A DNA stretch of 64,000 nt from Rhizophagus clarus. Lineage: Eukaryota; Glomeromycota; Glomeromycetes; Glomerales; Glomeraceae. Positions 23,125 through 34,590 of this stretch are shown one piece after another (the stretch's first letter is position 1; every line of letters begins with the position of its first letter). The stretch is from assembly GCA_015698045.1 (NCBI GenBank), contig BLAL01000229.1:1586001-1650000 (forward strand), read 5' to 3'. A model generated the notes under the pieces. The model saw only the letters and a list, made by a program, of their open reading frames with translations, ran no database searches and was not told the origin of the DNA. The position numbers were made by a program, and so were the translations under genes.

Positions 23125-23132
23125 TATAAATA
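23125..23132 (+). promoter_or_regulatory. TATA box of GST copy 3
   Basis: TATAAATA followed by CGATCTCA, 90 bases before the ATG; the segment between the box and the ATG is shorter than in the other copies. Confidence 0.6.
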
Positions 23133-23214
23133 CGATCTCAATTAATTTTTTTTAAAAAAAAAACTAAGATTTTCTTTTTCTTTTTCTTTCTTCCGCTAAA
23201 AAGATTCGTAAATA

Positions 23215-23962
23215 ATGACTATTACAGTTTTCGGATTCCCCGCAGCCACTTACAGTCTTATGTTATTCTACGTTCTTAAAGAACTAGGATTACCTTATGA
23301 AAACGTTCCAACTAGTTACGAAGAAATTAAAACTCCAGAATATTTAGCTAAGCAACCTTTGTAAATGAAAAAATTTTTTCTTTCTCTGGGGTTATGTACT
23401 TCACCGAAACCTATTCACGAATAATTTGATCTTTTCTTTTTTTTTTTTTTTTTTTTTTAATAGTGGAAAAATGCCTTATCTCAATGATGATGGATTTCAT
23501 CTTTATGAAACTCGTGCAATAGCTCGTTATTTGATAAATAAATATCAAGGAACCAAAAATTCCACCGTCCTTATTCCTTCTGATGTACAAAAAGCAGCTT
23601 TGGTGGAACAATTTATCTCAGTGGAAATCTCTTATTATGCTCAACCTCTATATAAAATAATTAAACCATTAACATTGAAAAGACTTCATGGCATTGAACC
23701 TGATCTTAAACTTGTTAATGAAGGTCGTGAAGAACTTGAAAAATCTTTAGATGTTTATGAAAAATTATTGGAGGGCAAAGATTACTTAACTGGAGAATTT
23801 TCTTTAGCTGATCTTCTTCATGTTCCTGTTACTTTTTATGCTTTTAAGGTTGGTGAAGGTGATCTATGGAATAAACGTCCCAATGTTTCTAGATGGTGGA
23901 AGAACATTACCGAACGTGAAAGTTGGAAAAATATTGTCACTGAATATAATGTAACAGTGTAA
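23215..23962 (+). CDS. Glutathione S-transferase paralogue lacking the catalytic serine (copy 3)
   Basis: Exons 23215-23360 and 23464-23962 give 214 residues. The intron donor is GTAAAT and the acceptor AATAG. The fold-defining parts are intact: GKMP loop, ETRAIARYL, and LTGEFSLAD in the helical domain. However, residue 11 is Ala (GFPAAT) where every other copy has Ser, and exon 1 is two codons shorter (one lost near VPTSY, one near AKQPF). Loss of the serine hydroxyl would be expected to weaken glutathione activation, unless Thr12 or Ser14 replaces it. It may bind ligands without conjugating them. The reading frame is open throughout, so it does not look like a pseudogene. Confidence 0.88.
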
Positions 23963-24249
23963 TACATATTATCCTACAGCCAAATAGGATCATGCTTTTT
24001 TCATCGTGCTGATATTTTTTTTAATTAAGATGTAAATAAACTACAATTGCAAAATTATTATTCATATCGGCCAATTCGTGGAATCGTAAAATGATCTGCA
24101 ATGATCTGCAGAATTAAAAAAATTAATTCGTGCCCATTATAGTTCCAGAATTATATGATAAATATTCCCATCTATTTCCCAACAAAGAACTGGTTTATCA
24201 AATATGATTTTTTTTAATTTTCAACGTATTGCTGAAAATATAGTAAACC

Positions 24250-25366
24250 CTGACAAATAGAATTAAATGGAGGAAACGTTTCTTGAATTAAAAAAAAAAA
24301 AACGACACTCCTTTCACAATCATTTGCTTAAAGTTAAAGCTCTGCACGGCTCTCGAGCTTTCAGGTTGAGCTGCGCCACTTTTAAATTGACTCGATGGCT
24401 CTTGAAAAATCGTAACTGCGGTTTCGGTATTGGTCATATGACTTACCGATCCTATTCACCATCTGATCGGTTGATGACCTAAACTTTTTTTTTTTATAAA
24501 TACAAGAATGCTCAATATCGTTCTTTTTTTTAATTATTTTGTAAGAACGCACATGAACCCTGGAGGTAATTAAGGAGGAGAGGATTTTTTTTTTAATTTT
24601 ATATACAAGAACGTTATTATTAACGTTCTTTTTTATTGTTTTTTGTACGAACGCACCTTTTAGTAAGGTAATTGAGGAGGGAAGGGTTTTTTAATTTTAT
24701 ATACAACACCGTTATTAGCGTTCTTTTTTTTATTATTTTTTTGTAGGAATGGGTATTAAGCTCGAGCCAGCTCAAGCCCAGCTCGGCTTGAGTTAAGATT
24801 TTTCCTGGCTTGACTTTGCTTGAACGGGTTGAGCCAAAATTTTTTTTGGCCCTGCTCATTACGGCTCGATCCGGCATAATCTTTTAAGCTGAGCTCGGAG
24901 CTTTACTTAAGTCTTAATTATAAAGCAACTCTAACGTCCTATCTAAATAGTGAATCAGCTTTTTTAAATTAATTTTTTACTTTTTTTATTATATACTGTA
25001 ATATTTTTTTTTTAAAAAAAAAATTCTCTTCGGTGATTTTTTGGAACGTATTTGGGTGAGTTTTGGAGTAAATTATTTTCATTCTTTTAGCGAAATCTTA
25101 TATTTTTCTGGATAATTTATTAATTCTTTCACGACTTTTTTTTATTTTTTTTTTGTTTTTATTGGAGATATGGATAGTGGGAGCAAATTATTATCTTTTT
25201 TTTGAAATTTTTCTGATCTGCCGCTATTATGAATAACTTAGACAAGATTCACGTAAATAGCTGATTTATCAAAAAAGAATAATGATCTTTACAACCTTTA
25301 CCTTTAAAATAATTTCTTATATAATACCAACTTCATGTTCACTATAGTTAATGTGCCAACAATATA
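24250..25366. other. Intergenic with a GC-richer patch
   Basis: No gene is supported. At 24340-24440 and 24765-24900 there are patches with repeated GCTCGAG/GCTCAAG/GAGCTCG words, reminiscent of the ends of small hAT-like elements, but I could not define matching ends. A tandem repeat between them is listed separately. Confidence 0.4.
24482..24745. repeat. Tandem repeat, about 110-bp unit, 2.5 copies
   Basis: The unit runs ATATACAAGAACG, a T-rich stretch with CGTTCTTTTTTT, GAACGCAC, then GGTAATTnAGGAGG. It recurs near 24500, 24600 and 24700 with point differences. AACGTTATTATTAACGTT within it is palindromic. Confidence 0.6.
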
Positions 25367-27630
25367 CTATCGAATATATATTTTTTGGGAATTGGGAAAA
25401 TATAAAGTGTTGGTATTATTATAATAAAGAACTCTATTTTCATAATAAAGAAGTTCTTTGATTGATGATGTCCCATTTTTACATACTCCCCCATCTTTTA
25501 ATGTCTTACGAAAGAAATATGATACATGTTGGTGGTTCTTTTTCTCCACCGCGGCACAAGAAAAAGCCTTTAACCCCCATTTTTTATTATTTCTCATCAT
25601 ATCTGCTACATGATAAACCAAAACATGTATGTAGGGGGTAATCTCACTTGGAAGGTACAATCCTGAAATAATCTCTTCGCCTACTATCCAGTTTCCCTTT
25701 GAAGGTAACAAAAAAAGAACCAACCACTCTTTTGCAGATTTTTCAAAATCGTCAGGATTCGTATTATCATTACGCAAATCATTATATAAATCAGAAAATT
25801 TGTTCCATAATTCTCTAATTTTAATTGCACGTGAAGGTGAAAAAAGCAATCCAAGATTAAATTCTTTCAATACTTTCATTTTATCCTCACCCATGAGCGA
25901 GGTGTAATTCCAATTTTCAGATCCTTTTCCTTTTTCCTTCCAAAACTGAAATTTAACCTTGATACGATCCATTTCTTTACAATAACACCACGTGCTAGAT
26001 CATCAAATAGATCCATTTCTCGTAATTCATTCAGCATTAAGTTCCAAAGATGATCTGTAATTCTCAACATGACATGAAGTTCATCAATCAGCCAGTGATC
26101 CAAAGGAATCTTGTTAAAAAGAGGTACTTGTTGATGACCTTTATAAACTGTATAATCAAAATTTAATTGTTCCATTGTTTTTGTCATTTTCCAATTGGTT
26201 TCCAATCTACCTCTTTCATCTTTAGAAGTTTCACACCAAGGACAAAAGTGTTTTGAATTTGCACCATTAAAACCAAGACAAATGCATAAAAATTTCCAGT
26301 CAGATGAAAAATAAAAATTAAATTGCCAAATTATATCATTAATTTCTAATCCAAATTCTTTTAATTCATGTAATTCTTTTAAAAATAATGCCATGGCATT
26401 TTTCAATGAATCATAATCTTCATTGCCAGGGTATAAAACAGTTGTAAAATGTTTATTTGGAAAATGTAAATTTTTCCTATCATCAAGAATTGTGCACATA
26501 ACCATCACTTGCTTCACCTTTCTACCTACATTCCTTCCATCACCCGATATTCTTAAATTAATAATAGAACATGTAGCATTCAAAACACCATCATTATTAA
26601 GTTTAAGTACTATATATTTCAAAATATCTTTAATGCTTCTACATCCTGCTTTTCCAATTGCACTAACCATTTGGTTAACTATTTCTTCATCAATAATATG
26701 TGGTTCTTCATAAAAACCAATATCCACTCTTGTAGTCTGCATATTAATTAGTTTAATAGGAATTACGACTTCCATTTCTTTATTTATTTGAATTTTTTCA
26801 GATGAAATCAGATATTCACAAGGTAATTTGTGCTCAATGGTAGCTAGACTTTGGTATGCTTCACGTGATATTAAACTTTGATCAGTTGCCTGAACAATTG
26901 CCTGAACTTTTTGTTTCTTGTTTTCCTTATCTTAGTTCCCAAAATAAATCTCATATGATTTAGTATTAGTGGAAAATTTTAATGATTCAAGGTTGAGAAT
27001 ATCATTCTGATTGTAGTAATTTTTACTTTGATCTTGAAAGTAATTTTAGATTTGTGTTGATAAATTTTTAGCACGTTTAGTAAGAGTAGAGTTGCTTGCT
27101 TCATTAACTGGTTTTAAAGCACTTTTGGTATGTTTATTAAGGATATAATTATTATTCCTATAATGTTTTTGTTCACGATTTCTCATAACACAGCATAATT
27201 GAAGTCCACCCTGAAGTTCGAGATGTCTTATTAGGAGTAATAACCTAATAATAAAATACACATTAATTTTAACATTAATTACATTAATTAGCAATAATAT
27301 AGCTTTATTTTTACTTACTTCATGTAGTAATGTTGTAGCATTTGATGCAGATTTATCTGATCTCACTTGATTTTCAAAATTTTGACCAAAACACACATAA
27401 AATATTGGTATATTATTTATATAGTCAATTTTACACTTTACAGTTTTCTGATTTTCACCTTTATCCCAAGTGGTTTGGACTTTATATTTGCCAGGAATTT
27501 TATATCTATGGCCTGAAGTATACTTTATATTGGAATCTGGAAGGTATACTCCTTCTTGAAGTATAGTATAGTGAAAGTTATGTTTTTCTTCTTTGTATAA
27601 AATGTTTGGCTCTTGAGGATAATTTGTGAT
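25367..27630 (-). pseudogene. Decayed gene of a repeat family, FCPWC motif
   Basis: Coding-like pieces in one direction and consistent order span this stretch: 27396-27630 (YKIPGKYKVQTTW, then RSDKSASNATTLLHE with a GTAAGT donor at its end), 27046-27245, about 25876-26932 (ISGDGRNVGRKVKQVMVM, FYFSSDWKFLCICLGFN, then HFCPWCETSK) and 25367-25972. They cannot be read as one frame: at least one single-base shift is needed near 25970, where the frame through KKWIVSRL gives way to MDRIKVKFQFW, and further breaks lie around 26940-27250. The DWKF...FCPWC core has a Cys-x2-Cys pair and resembles proteins present in many copies in mycorrhizal fungi, probably carried by a DNA transposon. I cannot assign a superfamily. 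Confidence 0.5.
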
Positions 27631-27736
27631 TTCTTAAGAATATTTTGCTATATTATAAATAGATATATTTGGAAAAAATATAGGCAATGATAAAAAAAAC
27701 AAGTATAAATATTTAAAAAAAATATTTATGAGTGAT

Positions 27737-27838
27737 AAAAAAATTGAGCGAAATGTACGAAATATTAAATATATATAGGCAAAAAAAAAAATTGAGCGAA
27801 ATATACGAAATATTAAATATATATAGGCAAAAAAAAAA
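27737..27838. repeat. Tandem repeat, two copies of about 52 bp
   Basis: TTGAGCGAAATGTACGAAAT and TTGAGCGAAATATACGAAAT are each followed by ATTAAATATATATAGGC and a poly-A run. Confidence 0.75.
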
Positions 27839-28074
27839 TGTATGGAAAAATATATACAATGTGGTAAAATTATAAGAAATTATGAAAAAATGCCAATAAA
27901 ATATAAACAGAAAAATAGCAAAAATGAAATAAAAAAAAAAATAAAAAAAAAAAATTTTTTTTTTATTGATGTAAGGATGGAAACAATGAATATAAAATTT
28001 CCATTTACATTTACAATATCAATATAAATATTCTTTTTTCAATTAAATTCAGGATTTATTTGGCGGAATAGCAG

Positions 28075-28605
28075 GTTAGTACTGGATTTTTATTTTTTTT
28101 TTATCTTTTTTCTTTACTCACTTCATTCTTATTTCTCTAGAAATGGTCTTTTCTTTCAAAATGATGATTTGGTCGACTTTTAAGAATGCAAGAGGTGCAG
28201 AAGATTAATTTCATTTTTTCTTGATCTTATTTTTTTTTACTTACTTCTTATTCCTTTAGAAATGGTTTCAGTTCCTTCTTTCAGAATGGCAATTTTGATG
28301 GACTTTTATAATGCAAGAAGTATGGAGGGTTAGTACTGTATTTTTGTTTTTTTTTTCATCTTTTTTCTTTACTCACTTCATTCTTATTTCTTTAGAAATG
28401 GTCTCTTCTTTTGAAATGATGATTCAGTGGACTTCTAAGAATGCAAGAGGTGCAGAAGGTTAGTACTGTATATTCTCATATTTTTTTTTTCTTTTTTTTT
28501 TGATCATCTTTTTTCTTTCTTTTCTCACTTTTTTTATTTCTTTAGAAACAGTTTCTTTTTTCAGAATGGTAATTACAGGCTTCTAAGTTTAAGAATGGAA
28601 ATAGA
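28075..28605 (+). repeat. Exon/intron-like tandem repeat, four units
   Basis: Four head-to-tail units of 125-147 bases. Each begins, or nearly begins, with GTTAGTACTG (28075, 28329, 28459; decayed at 28204), runs through a T-rich tract, reaches a TTTCTTTAG or TTCCTTTAG end, and is followed by 60-odd bases like AAATGGTCTnTTCTTT...AATGCAAGAGGTGCAGAAG. On the plus strand each unit therefore looks like an intron followed by a short exon. No continuous long reading frame was established across the exon-like parts. Confidence 0.6.
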
Positions 28606-28905
28606 GGTAAATAGGAATTGGGTGTGTGTGGATATTTATTGTAATTAAAAAATGTTCTAATTTTTCTTTTCTTTTTGCAGGACACCAGATAAGCTACTAT
28701 TAAAGCAAGCCAACTTGGGTTAACTTGTATCAAATCCAGCATTTGATTAATCTCAAATTTGACTCAACTTGTACTTGACTCATCATATGACTAGAAAATC
28801 ACTGATTCGAATTTGAACTTGCTCTTTATTTGAAATAACAAAAATTCATTACTTAATGTATTGATTTCTTATAATTTCTCGTTATACCAACATCTACTTA
28901 TAACA

Positions 28906-29385
28906 TTTCTTTGAATAAAAAAAGATCGCCTAAAAAAAGATAAAAAGAAAAAAAAAATAGTTTAAATTACTTTATTAAAAAAAGAAAACAATAATATCTC
29001 GAATTTACCTCCCACTTGAACTATTTCTAGTGATTCTTCAAAAATCCAAATAGGGTCTTTACTTTTTAATAAAAATCATTCTAAAAAAATTAGATTTATT
29101 GCCCTCTGATCTTAAATTTTTTTTGTCCTATAGACCTATACTTAAAGATAGTGTTTTAAATAATACACTTCTTTGAACAAAATAGATAAAAGATTGCCTA
29201 AGAAAAGATGAATTAGTTTTAAAATAACTTTATTGAAAAAAATTTCCAAAAACAATATCCCTCTCCGAACCATTTTTAATGATTCTTAAAAAATCTAAAT
29301 AGAACATTTACTTATTAAAAATCATCCTAAAAAATAAACTTATCTCGCGGATCTTAAATTTTCCATCTCATACTTAAATGATATA
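28906..29385. repeat. Tandem duplication, about 240-bp unit
   Basis: Two diverged copies in the same direction: TTCTTTGAATAAAA...GATCGCCTAAAAAAAGAT near 28910 and TTCTTTGAACAAAA...GATTGCCTAAGAAAAGAT near 29170. Each is followed by TTTATT-AAAA, GATTCTT..AAAAATC, and ATCTTAAATTTT. No gene is seen. Confidence 0.6.
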
Positions 29386-29471
29386 TTATATATAGCTTAT
29401 TTTAATTTTATACCTAATAAGATGAAACTTTTATTATAAACATAAGTCGAAATATTTTTAAAAATTTCAAT

Positions 29472-30124
29472 TTAAGAACAAAACATTTTCTTTGATACAA
29501 AGAAATGAAAGATCATAAATCCACCCTGACAAACATTCTCTTTGGCATCAATATCTTTTTTTTGCTTCCATTCAACTGTAACCTCACCATAAGAATATCT
29601 TGGCTTTCGAGAATATAATTTTATTAAAACTGCCTTCTGTCAAAGTTTGATTAATGGATTTTCTTCTTGAGGCTGATTATGTGATGACAGTTGAACATAT
29701 GTTTGCTGTCCTTGCAAAAAATGTTTGACCCCTCAATTTTCATTTTTTAAGATATTGGCTAGCTCTTGATAACCAGTTGAACCACGAAAAATACATTTCA
29801 AGACTCCAGTTTGTTTTATAGAATAGTGGATATAATTTTTAAAAATTTCTTGAAATAAACTTCTGGAGCAAGCCATAGAAACTACTTGTAAACCAACATT
29901 TTTAAACTTTTGTTTAAATGTTTATGTATAAGATAAACTATATCTTCTTTAAATTTATCAGTCAAGAAATCAGGTATTTTTTCTTGTTCAGTTGTTTCAT
30001 TATATTTACAGACTATACTTTTATGATGAGAAAGACCACATTTTGACTTGAACTGTTTTTTACACACCATGCACTTAAACTCATTTGTTATATGTAAAGG
30101 GCTGGGTGGAGGTATCACGTCCAT
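29472..30124 (-). pseudogene. Decayed C2H2 zinc-finger gene of a repeat family
   Basis: An ATG at 30124 opens MDVIPPPSPLHITNEFKCMVC, with a C2H2 finger FKCMVCKKQFKSKCGLSHH at residues 17-35. The product continues through KHLNKSL, then in a shifted frame VVSMACSRSLFQEIFKNYIH and GVLKCIFRGSTGYQELANIL, and ends with YGEVTVEWKQKKD and CQGGFMIFHFFVSKK. One frameshift near 29905 and two in-frame TGA codons (one where a Trp is expected, before GVKHFL, and one before QKAVL) show it is broken. It resembles a multi-copy fungal family with an N-terminal finger and a conserved GEVxVEWK end. It may be linked to the fossil gene at 25367-27630. Confidence 0.6.
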
Positions 30125-30560
30125 TTTTGAGAAAAATTTTTTGGAAAAAAACTTTAGTAAAAATGAATATCAGTTATTTAATAAGTCCTAAATAAAAATA
30201 AATGCTAAAATGTGCTTAAAAATTTCAGTTTTCTTACCTAAAAAGTGATTGAAAACTGATTGAGCTTTCTTTATAGTATTTTAAAATAAAAAATCTTGTC
30301 AAATTCCTTAATTTATGATTGGTCTTGTATCAGATGATTATGTAACACAATTTGATCGACTGTGAAATATAAAAAATTTAAAAAAAACTTTAAATTTCAT
30401 TAATTTAGGCCAATTCCAAGGATCGGCGGATATGTGATATTTTTTCATATACTAAATATCATGTACTAAATATAATCAGAGAAAAGGACGTGTCACATGT
30501 CGCGTTAAACTGGAAATAGTTTAATATCGTATTTATAAGCATGATTATCAGCTGCTGCAG

Positions 30561-30628
30561 GTTATTTGATAGGGAGGCACCCGAACTGCTTCGCAGTTCG
30601 GTGATATTCTAACCCCCTATCAAATAAC
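30561..30628. repeat. Nested perfect hairpin, 68 bp
   Basis: Outer arms GTTATTTGATAGGG and its inverted match CCCTATCAAATAAC enclose an inner stem of nine pairs: CCGAACTGC, a three-base TTC loop, then GCAGTTCGG (30581-30601). It could be a very small foldback element or fold as RNA; no T-run terminator follows at once. Confidence 0.7.
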
Positions 30629-30860
30629 TAATACATATTTTTTTTTTTAAAAAAAAAAATTATTAATTAATATGTTATACTGTGTAAGCAATAGCATTTA
30701 TTTATTAATGTATTTCAAATAAATAAATGGTAATTTTTAATTTTTAACCGATTTTAAATAACCCTATCGATGAAGGATACGTGATATCAGATATGTTCGT
30801 CACACCCATTCTAGGATATTGTTTATCGGTTCAGTTCACGAGAATCGGACATTGTAAAAT

Positions 30861-31000
30861 CATCCGGATAAATATCCACCATCCGATACATCCGGATGCA
30901 TCCGGATCATAACGGATGCAATCCGCGGATTCATTACGGATATCCGGATTACTACGGATCGGATTAACGGCTCACGGATTCATCCGGATCGTAACACTAC
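30861..31000. mobile_element. Insertion of TCCGGAT-rich sequence, hAT-like MITE candidate
   Basis: About 140 bases made of ATCCGGAT/GGATCCG-type words interrupt a spacer that is otherwise shared with the region before copy 3: AATCGGACATTGTAAAAT lies on the left and CTCGGAAGCAAAT on the right. The ends (CATCCGGATAAAT and its partial inverse ATCCGGATCGTAAC) are weak, so the class is a guess. Confidence 0.4.
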
Positions 31001-31420
31001 TCGGAAGCAAATCTATTTTCTGGGTGCCTTGGTATGGTTATGTAATTTGGGACATAAAGCTCATTATTAAATATGTCGTAACTAGTAAAGTCCATACAAT
31101 GAAGTATTTTACTATTACCAAAAAAAGCTTGCCATGTGACCTGCAACTTATGAATTTCGAAGGGTTTTAGTCGGACGTCAAAATGCCTCCGATTTATGAT
31201 TAACATTTCCTAATTGGACTTACTATAAATTATCGGTAAAATTATTTCAAAATTTCCATACCTTTCAGATCGGGAATCGGATGAATTTATTATAACTATC
31301 CAAATCTAGATAAAAAAAAAAAAAATAATTAATGTTGTGGAATCATAACCAAATTAATTGATTAGAAATCAAAGATAAAAATAATTTTATTTTAGACCGA
31401 ATTTTTGAGTCAAAATTCTT

Positions 31421-31428
31421 TATAAATA
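31421..31428 (+). promoter_or_regulatory. TATA box of GST copy 4
   Basis: TATAAATA in TTCTTTATAAATACGTTCTC, 119 bases before the ATG. Confidence 0.65.
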
Positions 31429-31539
31429 CGTTCTCAAAAATGCCTTGTTGTATTTCAATCAAGATTATATATATATATTTTTTTTTCAAAGAATAAACAA
31501 ATAATAAAAATTTTCTTTTCTTGTAAAAAAAAAAAAAAA

Positions 31540-32271
31540 ATGACTATTACAGTTTTCGGATACCCTACATCTCCTTTCAGTCGTATGGTATACTACGTTC
31601 TTAAAGAATTAGGATTATCTTATGAAATCGCTCAACCAAATAACCACGAAGAAATTAAAACTCCAGAATATTTAGCTACCAAGCATCCTTTGTAAGTGAA
31701 AAACTTTTTTCTTTCGCTGAAGTTATATATGTATGTCATAAGTTACTAATCTTTTTTCTTCCTTTTCTTTAATAGTGGAAAAATTCCTTATCTCGATGAT
31801 GATGGATTTCATATTTACGAAACTCGTGCAATAACTCGTTATTTGGTGAATAAATACCAAGGAACCAAAAATTCTACCGTTCTTATTCCTTCCGATGTGC
31901 AAAAAGCCGCTTTGGTGGAACAATTTATTTCAGTAGAAATCTCTTATTATACTCAACCACTATATAAAATGCTTAGACCATTAACATTGAAAAGACTTCA
32001 TGGCATTGAACCTGATCTTAAAATTGTTAATGAAGGTCGTGAAGAACTTGAAAAAACTTTAGATGTTTATGAAAAATTGTTGGAAGGCAAAGATTATTTA
32101 ACTGGAGAATTTTCTTTAGCTGATCTTCTTCATGTTCCTCTTACTTTTTACGCTTTTAACGCTGGTGAAGGTGATTTGTGGAATAAACGTCCTAATGTTT
32201 CCAGATGGTGGAAAAACATTACTGAACGTGAAAGTTGGAAAACCATTTCCACTGAAAATAAATCAACATAA
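31540..32271 (+). CDS. Glutathione S-transferase, phi-like (copy 4)
   Basis: Exons 31540-31691 and 31776-32271, 215 residues. Ser11 lies in GYPTSPFSRMVYYV; GKIPYL and Glu66-Thr67 are intact. The helix-4 segment is ISYYTQPLYKMLRPLTLKRL, close to copy 5, its partner in the segmental duplication. The ATG follows a poly-A stretch of 17 bases, so the leader is nearly pure A. Confidence 0.9.
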
Positions 32272-32804
32272 TAATATATATATATTTTTAAATAGCTATT
32301 CTTTATTTATGTGTAAGCGATATCATATATTAAATAAATGAAATAAATGGTAATTTTTAACTGATTATAAATAACCCTATTGATGAAGGTTATGTGATAT
32401 ACAGTAGGATATTCGTCACTCACTTTACAGAAACCTTATATTTTTAAAAGAAAAATTGGTATTTTGTGCGTCGGTATCAAATGTTATACGACGTGCTGTG
32501 GAAATGAAAAAAATGTATTGTCATAATGTTTTTAATCTACTGCAAAAATACATTATTATGCTAATTTTATTATTGGACAATGTAAAATTATTTATTATTT
32601 ACAATGTTGCAAATATGCTTTAATCTCATGTGCTATATAACACTAATACCACTTCACTAATAATCTGCCCAGCGCAAATACTGCTCCAGCAATTAAAATT
32701 TGCTATTGAATGGTACTTTTTGCAATATCTACTCCTTCAACCGCGTCCAAAGAGAACCAAAGAGACCAAAAAGGAATCTTCTATATTCGCATATCACTTG
32801 CCGG

Positions 32805-33480
32805 TCTAAAAAAAGAATGAAATGAACTTTTTGTAAATTTTATTAAAATAAGAACATTAAGAAACAAAATAACCCACATACATTTCGCTTGTTATAATCT
32901 TATTAGAATAAAAAACCATTTAAAAAAAGGAAACAAACTTTTAGTAAAGTTCGTTAAATAAATATTAAAATGATTTAAAGGTTACTTAACATTGTTAGTT
33001 GCTCGTTGATTGGTTATTAAATGAGAAGTTTGCTAATAGTTTAGAAATAAGAAATTCTTAAAAAAAAGCAAATTATATCAATTCAATGTAACCTTGTAAG
33101 CACATTTGCCGAGATCCTAAGACCAAAAAACCTAAATCCACTTAAAAAAAAGAAAGTCAGTAACAAGTTTTAGCAAAGTTTGTTAAATTAAAAAAAAACT
33201 AAATTTTTCTTTTTACTTGCCGGTATTCTATGCCAGAATTGAAAAACTAAGGAAAGACGGACATGATTTAGTAATTTTTGTTAAAATAAAAAGGAAAAAC
33301 ATTTTTACTTGCTGGCATCAAAATCCCATGTTCTAAATCGTATTTGCTGTCTAAAAAGAAAATGTTAATATCATTTTATTAATTAAAAACAATCCTTTTC
33401 CTACCGCATCCTAAGGCCAAGCAAAGATAATCACTAAAAAAAGATGGATTAATACCAAAGATAGAAATAAATGATAAATA
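32805..33480. repeat. Degenerate tandem repeat array in the 3' flank of copy 4
   Basis: A loose unit of about 130 bases recurs: TTTTAGTAAAGTTnGTTAAAT, a run of A, then CTTGCCGG-like and CTAAAAAAAG words with CCTAAGACCAAA. The same array is found after copy 5 (39965-40690). No gene recognised. Confidence 0.5.
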
Positions 33481-33734
33481 TGAAACCTACTTCCTTTTTA
33501 CAGGAAAGTCGTTGAAACAAAAATAAAACCTGGCCGGATAGGTGTTTATTATCATTTTATTCTTTACCATTATCATTATTAAACGTCTTTCATTTTGACC
33601 TATAATAGTACATACATTCTGCTTCCTATTATTAAATAACGAAGTTTAATTTATAAAAATTTTATTCATAATTACAATTTTAATACTGCTTAAAATTTAA
33701 AATATTAAATCTCGATTTTCTATAGGTTGGTATG

Positions 33735-34015
33735 AATATTCATCATATTCTTGTCATCAATGTTCCAATAAGTTTTTTATCAGCAACTGTAACGTCATTA
33801 TCATCATTGAACATGGGGTAAATGAATCGACAGAAGAAATCTTGAAGGCAGTAAGTAGTTAAGAAAGAAAAAATAGAATAGCGAATGGAAAAATAAAGGG
33901 ACGAATTGGTGGAAATGTAGAAGGAAGATAATGAGGAAATGGAAAAGGAGAAAGAAGCATTAAGAAGAAAAAGAAAAGATTGAGAAGAGTGCGTAAAGAA
34001 CTGATGATAATATAG
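33735..34015 (+). pseudogene. Coding-like fragment after GST copy 4
   Basis: This patch matches 40975-41275 in the partner unit, where a short frame reads EVNESTEEIMKPVSSKKEKN and a Lys/Glu-rich coiled-coil-like EEKEKIEKEL follows. In this unit the ATG context is altered and a stop interrupts the match. No family recognised; it may be an exon captured by the duplicated segment. Confidence 0.3.
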
Positions 34016-34590
34016 ATTCGATAAATGTCTTTTTAAAGTAAATACTTTGCTTTTTCGCTACATAAAACAATTATTTAAGTTAAGAAAAAAGGGAAAGAAA
34101 AATAAATTATGAGGTAAAGGATGAGAGAAATCAAGGGAGAAAAAAAAGTTTAAAAAAAGTTTATTTAATAATGCTACTTTATTTTTAATAACTTGTACAA
34201 ATCAATAAGCATTTTATTAACATAGTGTATTTTTTTACCGTAAAAATTATCATTTAGTATAGCATCACAAAGTTTCACAATCGTTTTTACATCAATGAAT
34301 TTGATTTTAAAAAATTCTATTTTTTTTTACTTCGAAAATTTAACATCAAAATAATATTATTTAATGCTATTACGATATCTCGCTCTAACAATGCAGTCAC
34401 AATATCATAGATGTATTGCGACTTCGCATTAGTATAAAACACATTGTCACGTTACTACAATCTATAATGAAAGTGCTGTCATAAATCACAGGTTTCTACT
34501 AAGCATTATATATCCTAAAATATTATTTAACGGTTCAGTTCACATAAACCGGACATTTAAAATAAACATAATCAACACGACGCATACATA

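Larger units (their letters stand above)
31120..34588. repeat. GST-containing segmental duplication, unit 1 (copy 4)
   Basis: From AAAAAAGCTTGCCAT through GST copy 4 and about 2.3 kb of 3' flank to CACGACGCATA, this stretch is repeated at 37565-42370 with copy 5. Shared landmarks after the gene include GCATATCACTTGCCGG, TGGCCGGATnGGTGTTTAT, a coding-like patch and TGCTGTCATAAATCACAGG. The Tigger element begins right after the end of this unit. Confidence 0.8.
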
